Source: an uncultured Roseburia sp.
GTDB lineage: Bacteria; Bacillota; Clostridia; Lachnospirales; Lachnospiraceae
DNA: 64,000 nt
Reading direction: 5' to 3'
Assembly (NCBI GenBank): GCA_900539115.1
Contig: UQAQ01000001.1
Span: 1-64,000, forward strand
Part shown: one piece after another, positions 17,547-24,763 of the stretch
How positions within the stretch are numbered: the first letter of the stretch is position 1
How the letters are laid out: each line of letters begins with the position of its first letter
Translations under genes and position numbers: made by a program
The notes under the pieces: model-generated
Told to the model about the DNA's origin: nothing
Seen by the model: only the letters and a program-made list of their open reading frames with translations
Database searches by the model: none

Positions 17547-18848
17547 ATGGCAGAAACAAACAAGAGAGAGTACAAATTTGAGACACTTCAGCTTCACGTA
17601 GGACAGGAATCACCGGATCCGGTAACGGACGCAAGAGCAGTTCCGATTTACCAGACATCATCGTACGTATTCCGTAATTGCGAACATGCAGCAGCAAGAT
17701 TTGGTCTGAGTGATGCAGGAAATATATATGGACGTTTGACAAACCCGACAGAGGATGTATTTGAACAGCGTATCGCAGCACTGGAAGGCGGTGTGGCTGC
17801 ATTGGCAGTCGCTTCCGGAGCAGCAGCCATTTCTTATACGATTCAGAATCTGGCGCACAACGGAGATCACATCGTAGCAGCAAAGAACATTTACGGAGGA
17901 ACTTACAACCTTCTTGCCCATACCCTTCCGGAATACGGAATTACAGCAACGTTCGTTGATCCGGAAAACTTCGATGAGATCCGTGGTGCCATTCAGGAAA
18001 ATACAAAAGCGGTATTTATCGAGACATTGGGAAATCCAAACTCCGATGTTGTAGACATTGAAGCCATCGCAAAGATTGCTCATGAAAATAAAATTCCCCT
18101 GGTGATCGATAACACATTTGCCACTCCTTATCTGGTTCGCCCAATTGAGTATGGCGCAGACATCGTAGTACATTCTGCAACTAAATTCATCGGAGGCCAC
18201 GGTACGACAATTGGTGGTGTGATCGTAGACAGCGGAAAATTTGACTGGGAAGCAAGCGGTAAATTTCAATCTTTGACAGCTCCAAACCCAAGTTATCATG
18301 GAATCAGCTTCACAAAAGCAGTAGGGCCGGCAGCATTTGTTACAAAAATCCGTGCGATCCTGCTTCGTGATACCGGAGCTACGATTTCTCCGTTCCACGC
18401 ATTTATCTTCCTTCAGGGATTGGAAACATTGTCACTTCGAGTAGAAAGACATGTTGAAAATGCGTTGAAAGTAGTAAATTATTTGGAAAATCATCCATTG
18501 GTAGAAAAAGTAAATCATCCATCTGTTTCCAATGATCCGAAACAGCAGGAATTGTATAAAAAATACTTCCCAAATGGCGGAGGATCCATCTTCACATTTG
18601 AGATCAAAGGAAGTGATGAAGAAGCTAAGAAATTCATCGACCATTTGCAGTTATTCTCCTTGTTAGCAAACGTGGCAGATGTAAAATCACTGGTAATTCA
18701 TCCGGCATCTACGACACATTCTCAGTTGAACGAAGAGGAATTGGCAGACCAGGGAATCAAGCCAAATACCATTCGTCTTTCCATCGGAACCGAGAACGTA
18801 GAAGACATTATCTATGACCTTGAAGAAGCATTCAAGGCACTGGCATAA
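17547..18848 (+). CDS. metY: O-acetylhomoserine sulfhydrylase (O-acetylhomoserine aminocarboxypropyltransferase)
   Basis: A 433-residue PLP enzyme of the Cys/Met metabolism family, joining O-acetylhomoserine with sulfide (giving homocysteine) or methanethiol. The PLP lysine is K213 in HSATKFIGGHG. The length of about 430 residues with the longer C-terminal half fits MetY rather than MetB/MetC (about 380). A GAGGAC site precedes the ATG. It heads a cluster with an Rrf2 regulator (3-base gap) and cysK. A second metY lies at 21041. Confidence 0.93.
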   Translation: MAETNKREYKFETLQLHVGQESPDPVTDARAVPIYQTSSYVFRNCEHAAARFGLSDAGNIYGRLTNPTEDVFEQRIAALEGGVAALAVASGAAAISYTIQNLAHNGDHIVAAKNIYGGTYNLLAHTLPEYGITATFVDPENFDEIRGAIQENTKAVFIETLGNPNSDVVDIEAIAKIAHENKIPLVIDNTFATPYLVRPIEYGADIVVHSATKFIGGHGTTIGGVIVDSGKFDWEASGKFQSLTAPNPSYHGISFTKAVGPAAFVTKIRAILLRDTGATISPFHAFIFLQGLETLSLRVERHVENALKVVNYLENHPLVEKVNHPSVSNDPKQQELYKKYFPNGGGSIFTFEIKGSDEEAKKFIDHLQLFSLLANVADVKSLVIHPASTTHSQLNEEELADQGIKPNTIRLSIGTENVEDIIYDLEEAFKALA

Positions 18849-18851
18849 GAG

Positions 18852-19286
18852 ATGAAAATTTCGACAAAAGGGAGATATGCTCTCCGGTTCATGCTTGACC
18901 TGGCAATGTATGACACGGGAACCCCGGTGAGAATCAAAGATATCTCTACAAGACAGGGGATATCGGTAAAATATTTGGAACAAATCGTGTCGATTCTTAA
19001 TAAAGCTGGCTTTGTGCGGGCCATTCGTGGTCCGCAGGGGGGCTATCAGCTGGTGAAACCACCGGAAGAATATACGGCAGGGATGATCCTTCGTCTGACC
19101 GAGGGGAATCTTGCACCGGTCAGTTGTCTGGAGTTTGAGGAAAATACGTGCGACAGACAGGATACCTGCGCCACATTGGAACTTTGGAAGCGACTGAAAA
19201 CGGCGATTGACGATGTCGTTGACAGTGTGACCCTGGCACAGCTTGTGGAATGGCAGCAGCAAAAAAATGACAATTATATTATCTAG
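18852..19286 (+). CDS. Rrf2 family regulator with three conserved-type cysteines
   Basis: A 144-residue Rrf2 protein: winged HTH at 1-75 (MKISTKGRYALRFMLDLA; recognition region VKYLEQIVSIL; GPQGGY wing). Cys92, Cys100 and Cys106 form a C-X7-C-X5-C pattern close to the Fe-S ligands of IscR (92, 98, 104). The position between metY and cysK suggests a cysteine/sulfur regulator of CymR type, but CymR of Bacillus lacks these cysteines, so iron-sulfur or redox sensing is possible. It probably binds the dyad at 17445-17469. Confidence 0.88.
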   Translation: MKISTKGRYALRFMLDLAMYDTGTPVRIKDISTRQGISVKYLEQIVSILNKAGFVRAIRGPQGGYQLVKPPEEYTAGMILRLTEGNLAPVSCLEFEENTCDRQDTCATLELWKRLKTAIDDVVDSVTLAQLVEWQQQKNDNYII

Positions 19287-19304
19287 GAAAGGAAGTAGAC
19301 CATT

Positions 19305-20237
19305 ATGGGTAAAATTTATAAAAATGCGACAGAATTAATTGGAAAGACACCATTGGTGGAATTTTCCAATATCGAAAAGAAACTGGGATTGGAAGCAAGA
19401 ATTTTAGCAAAACTGGAATATTTCAATCCGGCAGGAAGCGTCAAAGACCGTATTGCGCTGGAAATGATTGAAGATGCAGAAAAGAGCGGACGTCTGAAAG
19501 AAGGTTCTACGATCATTGAGCCGACATCCGGAAATACCGGAATCGGATTGGCAGCCATTGCGACAGCGAAAGGATACCGCACGGTGATCGTTATGCCGGA
19601 AACCATGAGCGTAGAGCGAAGAAATATCATCAAAGCCTATGGCGCAGAGATTGTGCTGACAGACGGAAGCAAGGGAATGAGCGGAGCAATCGCAAAAGCC
19701 AAAGAATTGCAGGAGAAGACGCCGGACAGTATCATTGCAGGTCAGTTTGAAAATCCGGCCAATCCGGCAGCGCATAAAAAGACGACCGGTCCGGAAATCT
19801 GGGAAGATACCGACGGAGAGGTTGACATCTTTATCGCAGGTGTAGGAACCGGCGGAACGATCACCGGAGTTGGTGAATATCTGAAAGACAAGAAAGCATC
19901 GGTACAGGCAATTGCCGTAGAGCCGGCGTCTTCACCGGTTCTGTCCGAAGGAAAATCCGGAGCACATAAGATTCAGGGAATCGGTGCCGGATTCGTACCG
20001 GATGTATTGAATACAAAAATTTATGATGAAATCGTAAAAGTAGAAAATGAAGCAGCATTTGAGACTGGCAAACTGATTGCCAAAGAAGAAGGAATCCTTG
20101 TGGGAATCTCTTCCGGAGCGGCTTTGTGGGCTGGAATCGAAGAAGCAAAGAAACCGGAAAATAAAGGAAAGACAATCGTTGTTCTCCTTCCGGACAGCGG
20201 CGACAGATATTATTCCACTCCTCTCTTTACAGAATAA
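19305..20237 (+). CDS. cysK: Cysteine synthase A (O-acetylserine sulfhydrylase)
   Basis: A 310-residue PLP enzyme making cysteine from O-acetylserine and sulfide. The PLP lysine is K47 (PAGSVKDR), with the substrate loop TSGNTG and the phosphate loop GTGGTITG. It is the last gene of the metY-rrf2-cysK cluster, with an AAAGGAAG site before the ATG. Length and motifs are typical of CysK. Confidence 0.96.
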   Translation: MGKIYKNATELIGKTPLVEFSNIEKKLGLEARILAKLEYFNPAGSVKDRIALEMIEDAEKSGRLKEGSTIIEPTSGNTGIGLAAIATAKGYRTVIVMPETMSVERRNIIKAYGAEIVLTDGSKGMSGAIAKAKELQEKTPDSIIAGQFENPANPAAHKKTTGPEIWEDTDGEVDIFIAGVGTGGTITGVGEYLKDKKASVQAIAVEPASSPVLSEGKSGAHKIQGIGAGFVPDVLNTKIYDEIVKVENEAAFETGKLIAKEEGILVGISSGAALWAGIEEAKKPENKGKTIVVLLPDSGDRYYSTPLFTE

Positions 20238-20256
20238 TTACAATTAAAAACTTTCA

Positions 20257-20311
20257 TTGACTGTTATGTATAACTAGTTTATAATTAGATTACAGACTCG
20301 TTATACATAAC
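20257..20311 (+). promoter_or_regulatory. araD promoter with two GTTAT-N2-ATAAC operators
   Basis: TTGACT (20257-20262) and TATAAT (20280-20285) are 17 bases apart. GTTATGTATAAC (20263-20274) fills most of the spacer, and its exact reverse complement GTTATACATAAC (20300-20311) lies past the predicted start site, 37 bases centre to centre. Each is itself a palindrome around two central bases. This is a strong repressor arrangement, probably for an arabinose/pentose regulator; the regulator gene is not in this window. Confidence 0.75.
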
Positions 20312-20333
20312 ATTTTTTTTGGAGGGAAACAGC

Positions 20334-21029
20334 ATGTTAGAACAATTGAAAAAAGAAGTTTATGAAGCAAATATGGAGTTACAGGAAAAAGGACTTGTCA
20401 TTTATACATGGGGAAATGTAAGTGGTATTGACCGTGAAAATAATCTGGTTGTCATTAAGCCAAGCGGTGTAGAATACGATGAACTTTCACCGGAGGATAT
20501 GGTTGTCGTTGATTTTGATCAGAATGTGGTAGAAGGAAGATATCGTCCATCTTCCGATACGGCGACGCATATCGAACTTTACAAAGCCTTTGATAATCTT
20601 GGTGGCGTGGTACATACACATTCTACATGGGCCGTTACGTTTGCTCAGGCAGGTATGGCAATTCCGGCACTGGGAACGACACATGCGGATTATTTTTATG
20701 GAGAGATTCCGTGCACCAGAGATCTGACAGCAGCAGAGATCAACATGGACTATGAGAAAAATACCGGTGTAGTCATCGTGGAGACGATCGGCGACAGAGA
20801 TGCCATGGAAGTGCCGGGGATCGTAGTGAAAAATCATGGACCATTTGCATGGGGAACCTCGCCGGCAAATGCTGTTTACAATGCTGTCGTATTGGATAAA
20901 GTGGCAGAGATGGCACATCATACGATGACGCTCAATCCACACGTAAAACCGGCACCACAGTACCTGCTGGATAAACATTATTTTAGAAAGCATGGAGAAA
21001 ATGCATATTACGGTCAGACGACAGAGTAA
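20334..21029 (+). CDS. araD: L-ribulose-5-phosphate 4-epimerase
   Basis: A 231-residue class II aldolase-fold enzyme that converts L-ribulose 5-phosphate to D-xylulose 5-phosphate. Motifs are those of Ara[18 protein letters not shown], the zinc ligands [22 protein letters not shown], and the C-terminal [15 protein letters not shown]. The ATG at 20334 is used because GGAGGG lies eight bases before it; an in-frame TTG at 20319 has no site. It sits unusually between sulfur genes, and metY2 follows after 11 bases. UlaF/SgbE-type epimerases are close relatives. Confidence 0.92.
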   Translation: MLEQLKKEVYEANMELQEKGLVIYTWGNVSGIDRENNLVVIKPSGVEYDELSPEDMVVVDFDQNVVEGRYRPSSDTATHIELYKAFDNLGGVVHTHSTWAVTFAQAGMAIPALGTTHADYFYGEIPCTRDLTAAEINMDYEKNTGVVIVETIGDRDAMEVPGIVVKNHGPFAWGTSPANAVYNAVVLDKVAEMAHHTMTLNPHVKPAPQYLLDKHYFRKHGENAYYGQTTE

Positions 21030-21040
21030 GGAGAAGGAAA

Positions 21041-22312
21041 ATGAAACAGGAAACAAAATGTATTCAGGCAGGATATGAGCCCGGAAACGGAGAATCACGA
21101 ATGATTCCGATCATTCAGAGTACAACATTTAAATATGATTCCAGTGAAGCGATGGGACGTTTGTTTGATCTGGAAGAGAGCGGATATTTTTATACACGTC
21201 TGCAAAATCCGACCAATGATCAGGTGGCAGCGAAAATCTGCGCGCTGGAAGGTGGTACGGCAGCGATGCTGACTTCTTCCGGGCAGGCGGCTTCCTTTTA
21301 TTCGGTATTTAACATCTGCAGTGCAGGCGATCATGTCGTATCTTCCTCTACGATATATGGCGGAACATATAACTTGTTTGCCGTAACGATGAAACGCATG
21401 GGAATTGATTTTACATTCGTTGATCCGGACTGTTCGGACGAAGAGTTGGAAGCGGCTTTCCAGCCAAATACGAAAGCCGTATTCGGAGAGACAATCGCCA
21501 ACCCGGCATTGATCGTATTTGACATCGAGCGGTTTGCGAACGCAGCACATGCTCATGGTGTTCCATTGATCGTGGACAATACCTTTGCGACACCGATCAA
21601 CTGTCGCCCATTTGAATGGGGAGCGGATATTGTAACACACTCCACTACCAAGTATATGGATGGACATGATGCGACCGTTGGAGGATGTATCGTAGATTCC
21701 GGTAAATTTGACTGGTTTGCTCATGCAGATAAATTCCCGGGGCTTACGACACCGGATGAATCTTACCATGGGATTACTTATGCCGAGAAATTTGGTCAGG
21801 AGGGCGCGTTTATCACGAAAGCGACGGCTCAGCTGATGAGAGATCTCGGATCTATTCAGGCACCGATGAATTCCTTCCTTTTGAATCTTGGGTTGGAGTC
21901 CATGCATGTGCGTATGCCGAGACATTGCGAAAATGCACAGAAAGTGGCAGAGTTTTTGGAAGCCAACAAAAATGTAACCTGGGTAAATTATCCGGGACTG
22001 CCGGGCAATAAATATTATGAAAGAGCGAAAAAATACATGCCAAATGGTACATGTGGTGTTGTTTCCTTTGGCGTGAAAGGAGGCCGTGCAGCGGCCGAAA
22101 AATTTATGGCGAAATTAAAGATTGCGATGATCGCGACACATGTGGCAGATGCGCATACATGTGTTTTACATCCGGCATCTTCCACGCATCGACAGATGAG
22201 CGATGAAGAACTGCTGGCAGCAGGAGTAGCACCGGATCTGGTTCGTTTGTCCGTTGGAATTGAAAATGTAGAAGATATTATCGCAGATTTGAAGCAGGCA
22301 CTGGAAGACTAA
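21041..22312 (+). CDS. metY: O-acetylhomoserine sulfhydrylase, second copy
   Basis: A 423-residue PLP enzyme related to the product of 17547. The PLP lysine is K204 in HSTTKYMDGHD, where the first copy has HSATKFIGGHG. The rest of the fold is conserved to the end (SVGIENVEDI). The two are clearly diverged paralogues and may differ in sulfur donor or regulation. It lies in an araD - metY - glgA run with short gaps, behind the araD promoter. Confidence 0.9.
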   Translation: MKQETKCIQAGYEPGNGESRMIPIIQSTTFKYDSSEAMGRLFDLEESGYFYTRLQNPTNDQVAAKICALEGGTAAMLTSSGQAASFYSVFNICSAGDHVVSSSTIYGGTYNLFAVTMKRMGIDFTFVDPDCSDEELEAAFQPNTKAVFGETIANPALIVFDIERFANAAHAHGVPLIVDNTFATPINCRPFEWGADIVTHSTTKYMDGHDATVGGCIVDSGKFDWFAHADKFPGLTTPDESYHGITYAEKFGQEGAFITKATAQLMRDLGSIQAPMNSFLLNLGLESMHVRMPRHCENAQKVAEFLEANKNVTWVNYPGLPGNKYYERAKKYMPNGTCGVVSFGVKGGRAAAEKFMAKLKIAMIATHVADAHTCVLHPASSTHRQMSDEELLAAGVAPDLVRLSVGIENVEDIIADLKQALED

Positions 22313-22338
22313 AGTGACGTTTCAGAATGGAGGTATGT

Positions 22339-23775
22339 ATGAAAAAAGTATTGTTTGTAGCATCCGAATGTGTACCATTTATCAAAACAGGAGGTTTGGC
22401 TGATGTAGTTGGATCGCTTCCAAAGTATTTTGATAAAAATGAATTTGATGTACGTGTTATGATACCGAAGTATGTTTCGATTCCGGAAGAATACAAAAAT
22501 CAGATGGAGTTTGTCACACATTTTTATTTGGAACTTGCTTGGAGAAAACAATATGTTGGTATTTTTCAGATGCAATACCAAGGGGTTACATTTTATTTTC
22601 TTGATAACGAATTTTATTTTAGCGGAAATCGTCCATATGGAGAGATTTATCAGGACATTGAGAAATTTGCGTTCTTCAGTAAAGCAGCATTGTCTGCCCT
22701 TCCGGTTATCGGTTTTCGCCCGGATATCATCCATTGTCATGACTGGCAGACCGGTTTGATTCCGGTATATTTGAAAGATTCGTTCCAGCAGGGAGAATTC
22801 TTCCGCAGAATTAAGTCAATCATGACGATACATAATTTGAAATTCCAGGGAGTCTGGGATAAGAAAACAGTCATGGATACGACGGGACTGGATGCGTATT
22901 ATTTTACACCGGACAAATTGGAAGCCTATGGAGATGCCAATTATCTCAAAGGCGGACTTGTTTATGCAGACCAGATCACGACAGTAAGTGATACGTATGC
23001 AGAAGAGATCAAGACACCATTTTATGGAGAAAAACTGGATGGTCTGATGAATGCCCGTTCTGCGTGCTTAACAGGAATTGTCAATGGGCTTGATTATGAT
23101 GAGTATAATCCGGCGACGGATCCGATGATCGAGGCACATTATGATGCGAGAACATTCCGCAAGGAAAAGATTAAAAATAAACGCGCTTTACAAAAAGAAC
23201 TGGGGCTTGCACAGGATGACAAGAAATTTATGATCGGTATTGTTTCCCGTCTGACAGACCAGAAGGGGTTTGATCTGATCGACTATGTGATTGAGGAAAT
23301 CTGTGCCGAGGATACACAGCTTGTGGTACTGGGAACCGGAGAAGAAAAATATGAGCATCTGTTCCGCCATTTTGCATGGAAATATCCGGAACGAGTTTCG
23401 GCAAACATTTTCTATTCCAATGAGCGTTCGCATAAGATTTATGCTTCCTGCGATGCCTTTTTGATGCCGTCCCTGTTTGAACCATGCGGTTTGAGCCAGT
23501 TGATGAGTCTTCGTTATGGTACTGTTCCGATCGTACGTGAGACCGGCGGTTTGAAAGATACGGTAGAACCATACAATGAATATGAGAGCAAGGGAACCGG
23601 TTTCTCATTTGCCAATTACAACGCACATGAGATGCTCAATACGATCCGTTATGCGAAGCATATTTATTTTGACCGCAAACGTGACTGGAATAAGATTATA
23701 GATCGTGGAATGGCGATGGATTTCTCCTGGGCAAATTCTGCGAAGAAATATCAGGATCTGTATAATCGTATGTAG
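22339..23775 (+). CDS. glgA: Glycogen synthase (ADP-glucose type)
   Basis: A 478-residue GT5 glucosyltransferase that extends alpha-1,4-glucan from ADP-glucose. The N-terminal ADP-glucose motif KTGGLADVVGSLPK (about 15-28) and the C-terminal E-X7-E region (PSLFEPCGLSQL) are intact. The start at 22339 is five bases after GGAGG; the in-frame ATG at 22327 would overlap that site. It follows metY2 by 26 bases. The glycogen phosphorylase gene is far away at 38476, and no glgB, glgC or glgD is in the window. Confidence 0.95.
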   Translation: MKKVLFVASECVPFIKTGGLADVVGSLPKYFDKNEFDVRVMIPKYVSIPEEYKNQMEFVTHFYLELAWRKQYVGIFQMQYQGVTFYFLDNEFYFSGNRPYGEIYQDIEKFAFFSKAALSALPVIGFRPDIIHCHDWQTGLIPVYLKDSFQQGEFFRRIKSIMTIHNLKFQGVWDKKTVMDTTGLDAYYFTPDKLEAYGDANYLKGGLVYADQITTVSDTYAEEIKTPFYGEKLDGLMNARSACLTGIVNGLDYDEYNPATDPMIEAHYDARTFRKEKIKNKRALQKELGLAQDDKKFMIGIVSRLTDQKGFDLIDYVIEEICAEDTQLVVLGTGEEKYEHLFRHFAWKYPERVSANIFYSNERSHKIYASCDAFLMPSLFEPCGLSQLMSLRYGTVPIVRETGGLKDTVEPYNEYESKGTGFSFANYNAHEMLNTIRYAKHIYFDRKRDWNKIIDRGMAMDFSWANSAKKYQDLYNRM

Positions 23776-23799
23776 AGGATACAGATAGAAGAGTAAAAT

Positions 23800-23833
23800 A
23801 AGGGTACCTTATCTAGTGTGATGAGGTACCCTT
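23800..23833. terminator. Bidirectional terminator between glgA and csoR
   Basis: AAGGGTACC (23800-23808) pairs perfectly with GGTACCCTT (23825-23833). It separates convergent glgA and the CsoR-type gene. The T run is short. Confidence 0.7.
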
Positions 23834-23851
23834 GTCATGACACATGTTTTC

Positions 23852-24151
23852 TTATTTTATCATTTTTTGTAAGATCGACAGAAGTTCTTCGACTTTTTCA
23901 TCGTCCCCCTGACGGATGCCATCCACCACACAACTTTCGATGTGCGTGCTGAGCAGCTCCCTGTTAAACGCAGTCAGTGCCGCAGAAGCTGCGGATGACT
24001 GTACCAGAATATCCATACAATACGCATCGTCCTCCAACATCCCGCGCAGTCCGCGAATCTGCCCTTCAATGCGGTTCAGGCGGTGAATCAGTTTCTTCTT
24101 TTCCTCATCCGAACGATATTTTTTATGACAACAGCAACTCTTATCCGACAT
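23852..24151 (-). CDS. csoR: CsoR-type copper-sensing repressor
   Basis: A 99-residue all-helical regulator of the CsoR/RcnR/FrmR family. The Cu(I) ligands C45, H70 and C74 match the Cys-His-Cys triad of CsoR. An extra N-terminal CCCH cluster (residues 6-9) is present. It is divergent from copZ-copA, whose promoter carries a dyad of CsoR type. Its own minus-strand promoter (AGTAAA at 24212-24217 and AGTATA at 24189-24194 read on the plus strand, 17-base spacing) has a half site GGGTATACTATAG, so autoregulation is likely. Confidence 0.92.
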   Translation of the reverse strand: MSDKSCCCHKKYRSDEEKKKLIHRLNRIEGQIRGLRGMLEDDAYCMDILVQSSAASAALTAFNRELLSTHIESCVVDGIRQGDDEKVEELLSILQKMIK

Positions 24152-24188
24152 AATAACCCTCCACTTGTAGTTGAAACATTTTATCTAT

Positions 24189-24217
24189 AGTATACCCATA
24201 ATTTTTTTAGAAGTAAA
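24189..24217 (-). promoter_or_regulatory. csoR promoter with half operator
   Basis: Read on the minus strand: TTTACT, 17 bases, TATACT. The -10 region contains GGGTATACTATAG, resembling one arm of the copZ operator (GGGGTATAGTAT). It would let the repressor control its own synthesis. Confidence 0.6.
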
Positions 24218-24243
24218 GAGTTATTATTTTTGTTGTAATGCTA

Positions 24244-24384
24244 TTTTTCCCCATGGGATTCCTTCCCGCACCGGGATTTTGAACACCGTCAGTTTCCAGA
24301 GGACGTATTGTGTCCTCGGAAACTGCTACGTGTGTTCACTAAGCGCAAGCGGTCCCAAGCGGAAAGGAATCCCATGGGGAAAAA
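24244..24384. repeat. Large hairpin element with perfect 21-bp closing stem
   Basis: The 21 bases at 24244-24264 (centre CCCATGGGATT) are the exact reverse complement of 24364-24384. Inside are the nested pair TGAACAC (24280-24286) / GTGTTCA (24332-24338) and a hairpin CAGTTTCC-A-GAGGAC / GTCCTC-GGAAACTG (24290-24325). It lies between the csoR and copZ promoters, outside both transcripts, so it is not their leader. It may be an independent RNA or a small non-coding mobile element. Confidence 0.75.
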
Positions 24385-24416
24385 GAATAATTGCAGAAAA
24401 ATAATCACTTAGCCAC

Positions 24417-24444
24417 TTGACAACATACCCCCAAGGGGTATAGT
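24417..24444 (+). promoter_or_regulatory. copZ-copA promoter with CsoR-like operator
   Basis: TTGACA (24417-24422) and TATAGT (24439-24444) with a 16-base spacer. The spacer holds the dyad ATACCCC-CAA-GGGGTAT (24425-24441), which fits the GC-tract inverted repeats bound by CsoR repressors. Copper would release the repressor and induce copZ and copA. Confidence 0.8.
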
Positions 24445-24496
24445 ATATAAGAAAAAGAAATGGAAATACTATTTTAAATATCAGGAGGAATTAGCG

Positions 24497-24751
24497 ATGT
24501 ATAAAACAATTATGGATGTAGAAGGTATGATGTGTGGCAACTGTGAAAAGCACATGAATGAAATGATTCAGGAGAAATTCGATGTCAAAGAAGTAACGTC
24601 TTCTCATAAGAAAGCAGAGACGCAGATCATTTCAGAAGAAAAACTTGACGAAGATAAATTGAAGGCGGAAGTGGATGAAATCGGTTACAAAGTCATTGAA
24701 ATCGAAGTGGAACCTTACGAAAAGAAGAAATTTTCCCTGTTCCACAAATAG
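24497..24751 (+). CDS. copZ: Heavy-metal-associated domain protein (copper chaperone, CopZ-like)
   Basis: An 84-residue HMA-domain protein with the metal site MMCGNC (residues 11-16) and a C-terminal basic extension (KKKFSLFHK). It should bind Cu(I) in the cytosol and deliver it to the ATPase encoded 12 bases downstream. The ribosome site AGGAGG precedes the ATG. The fold is short and charged, with many Lys/Glu residues. Confidence 0.88.
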   Translation: MYKTIMDVEGMMCGNCEKHMNEMIQEKFDVKEVTSSHKKAETQIISEEKLDEDKLKAEVDEIGYKVIEIEVEPYEKKKFSLFHK

Positions 24752-24763
24752 GAGGAAGAGGCG

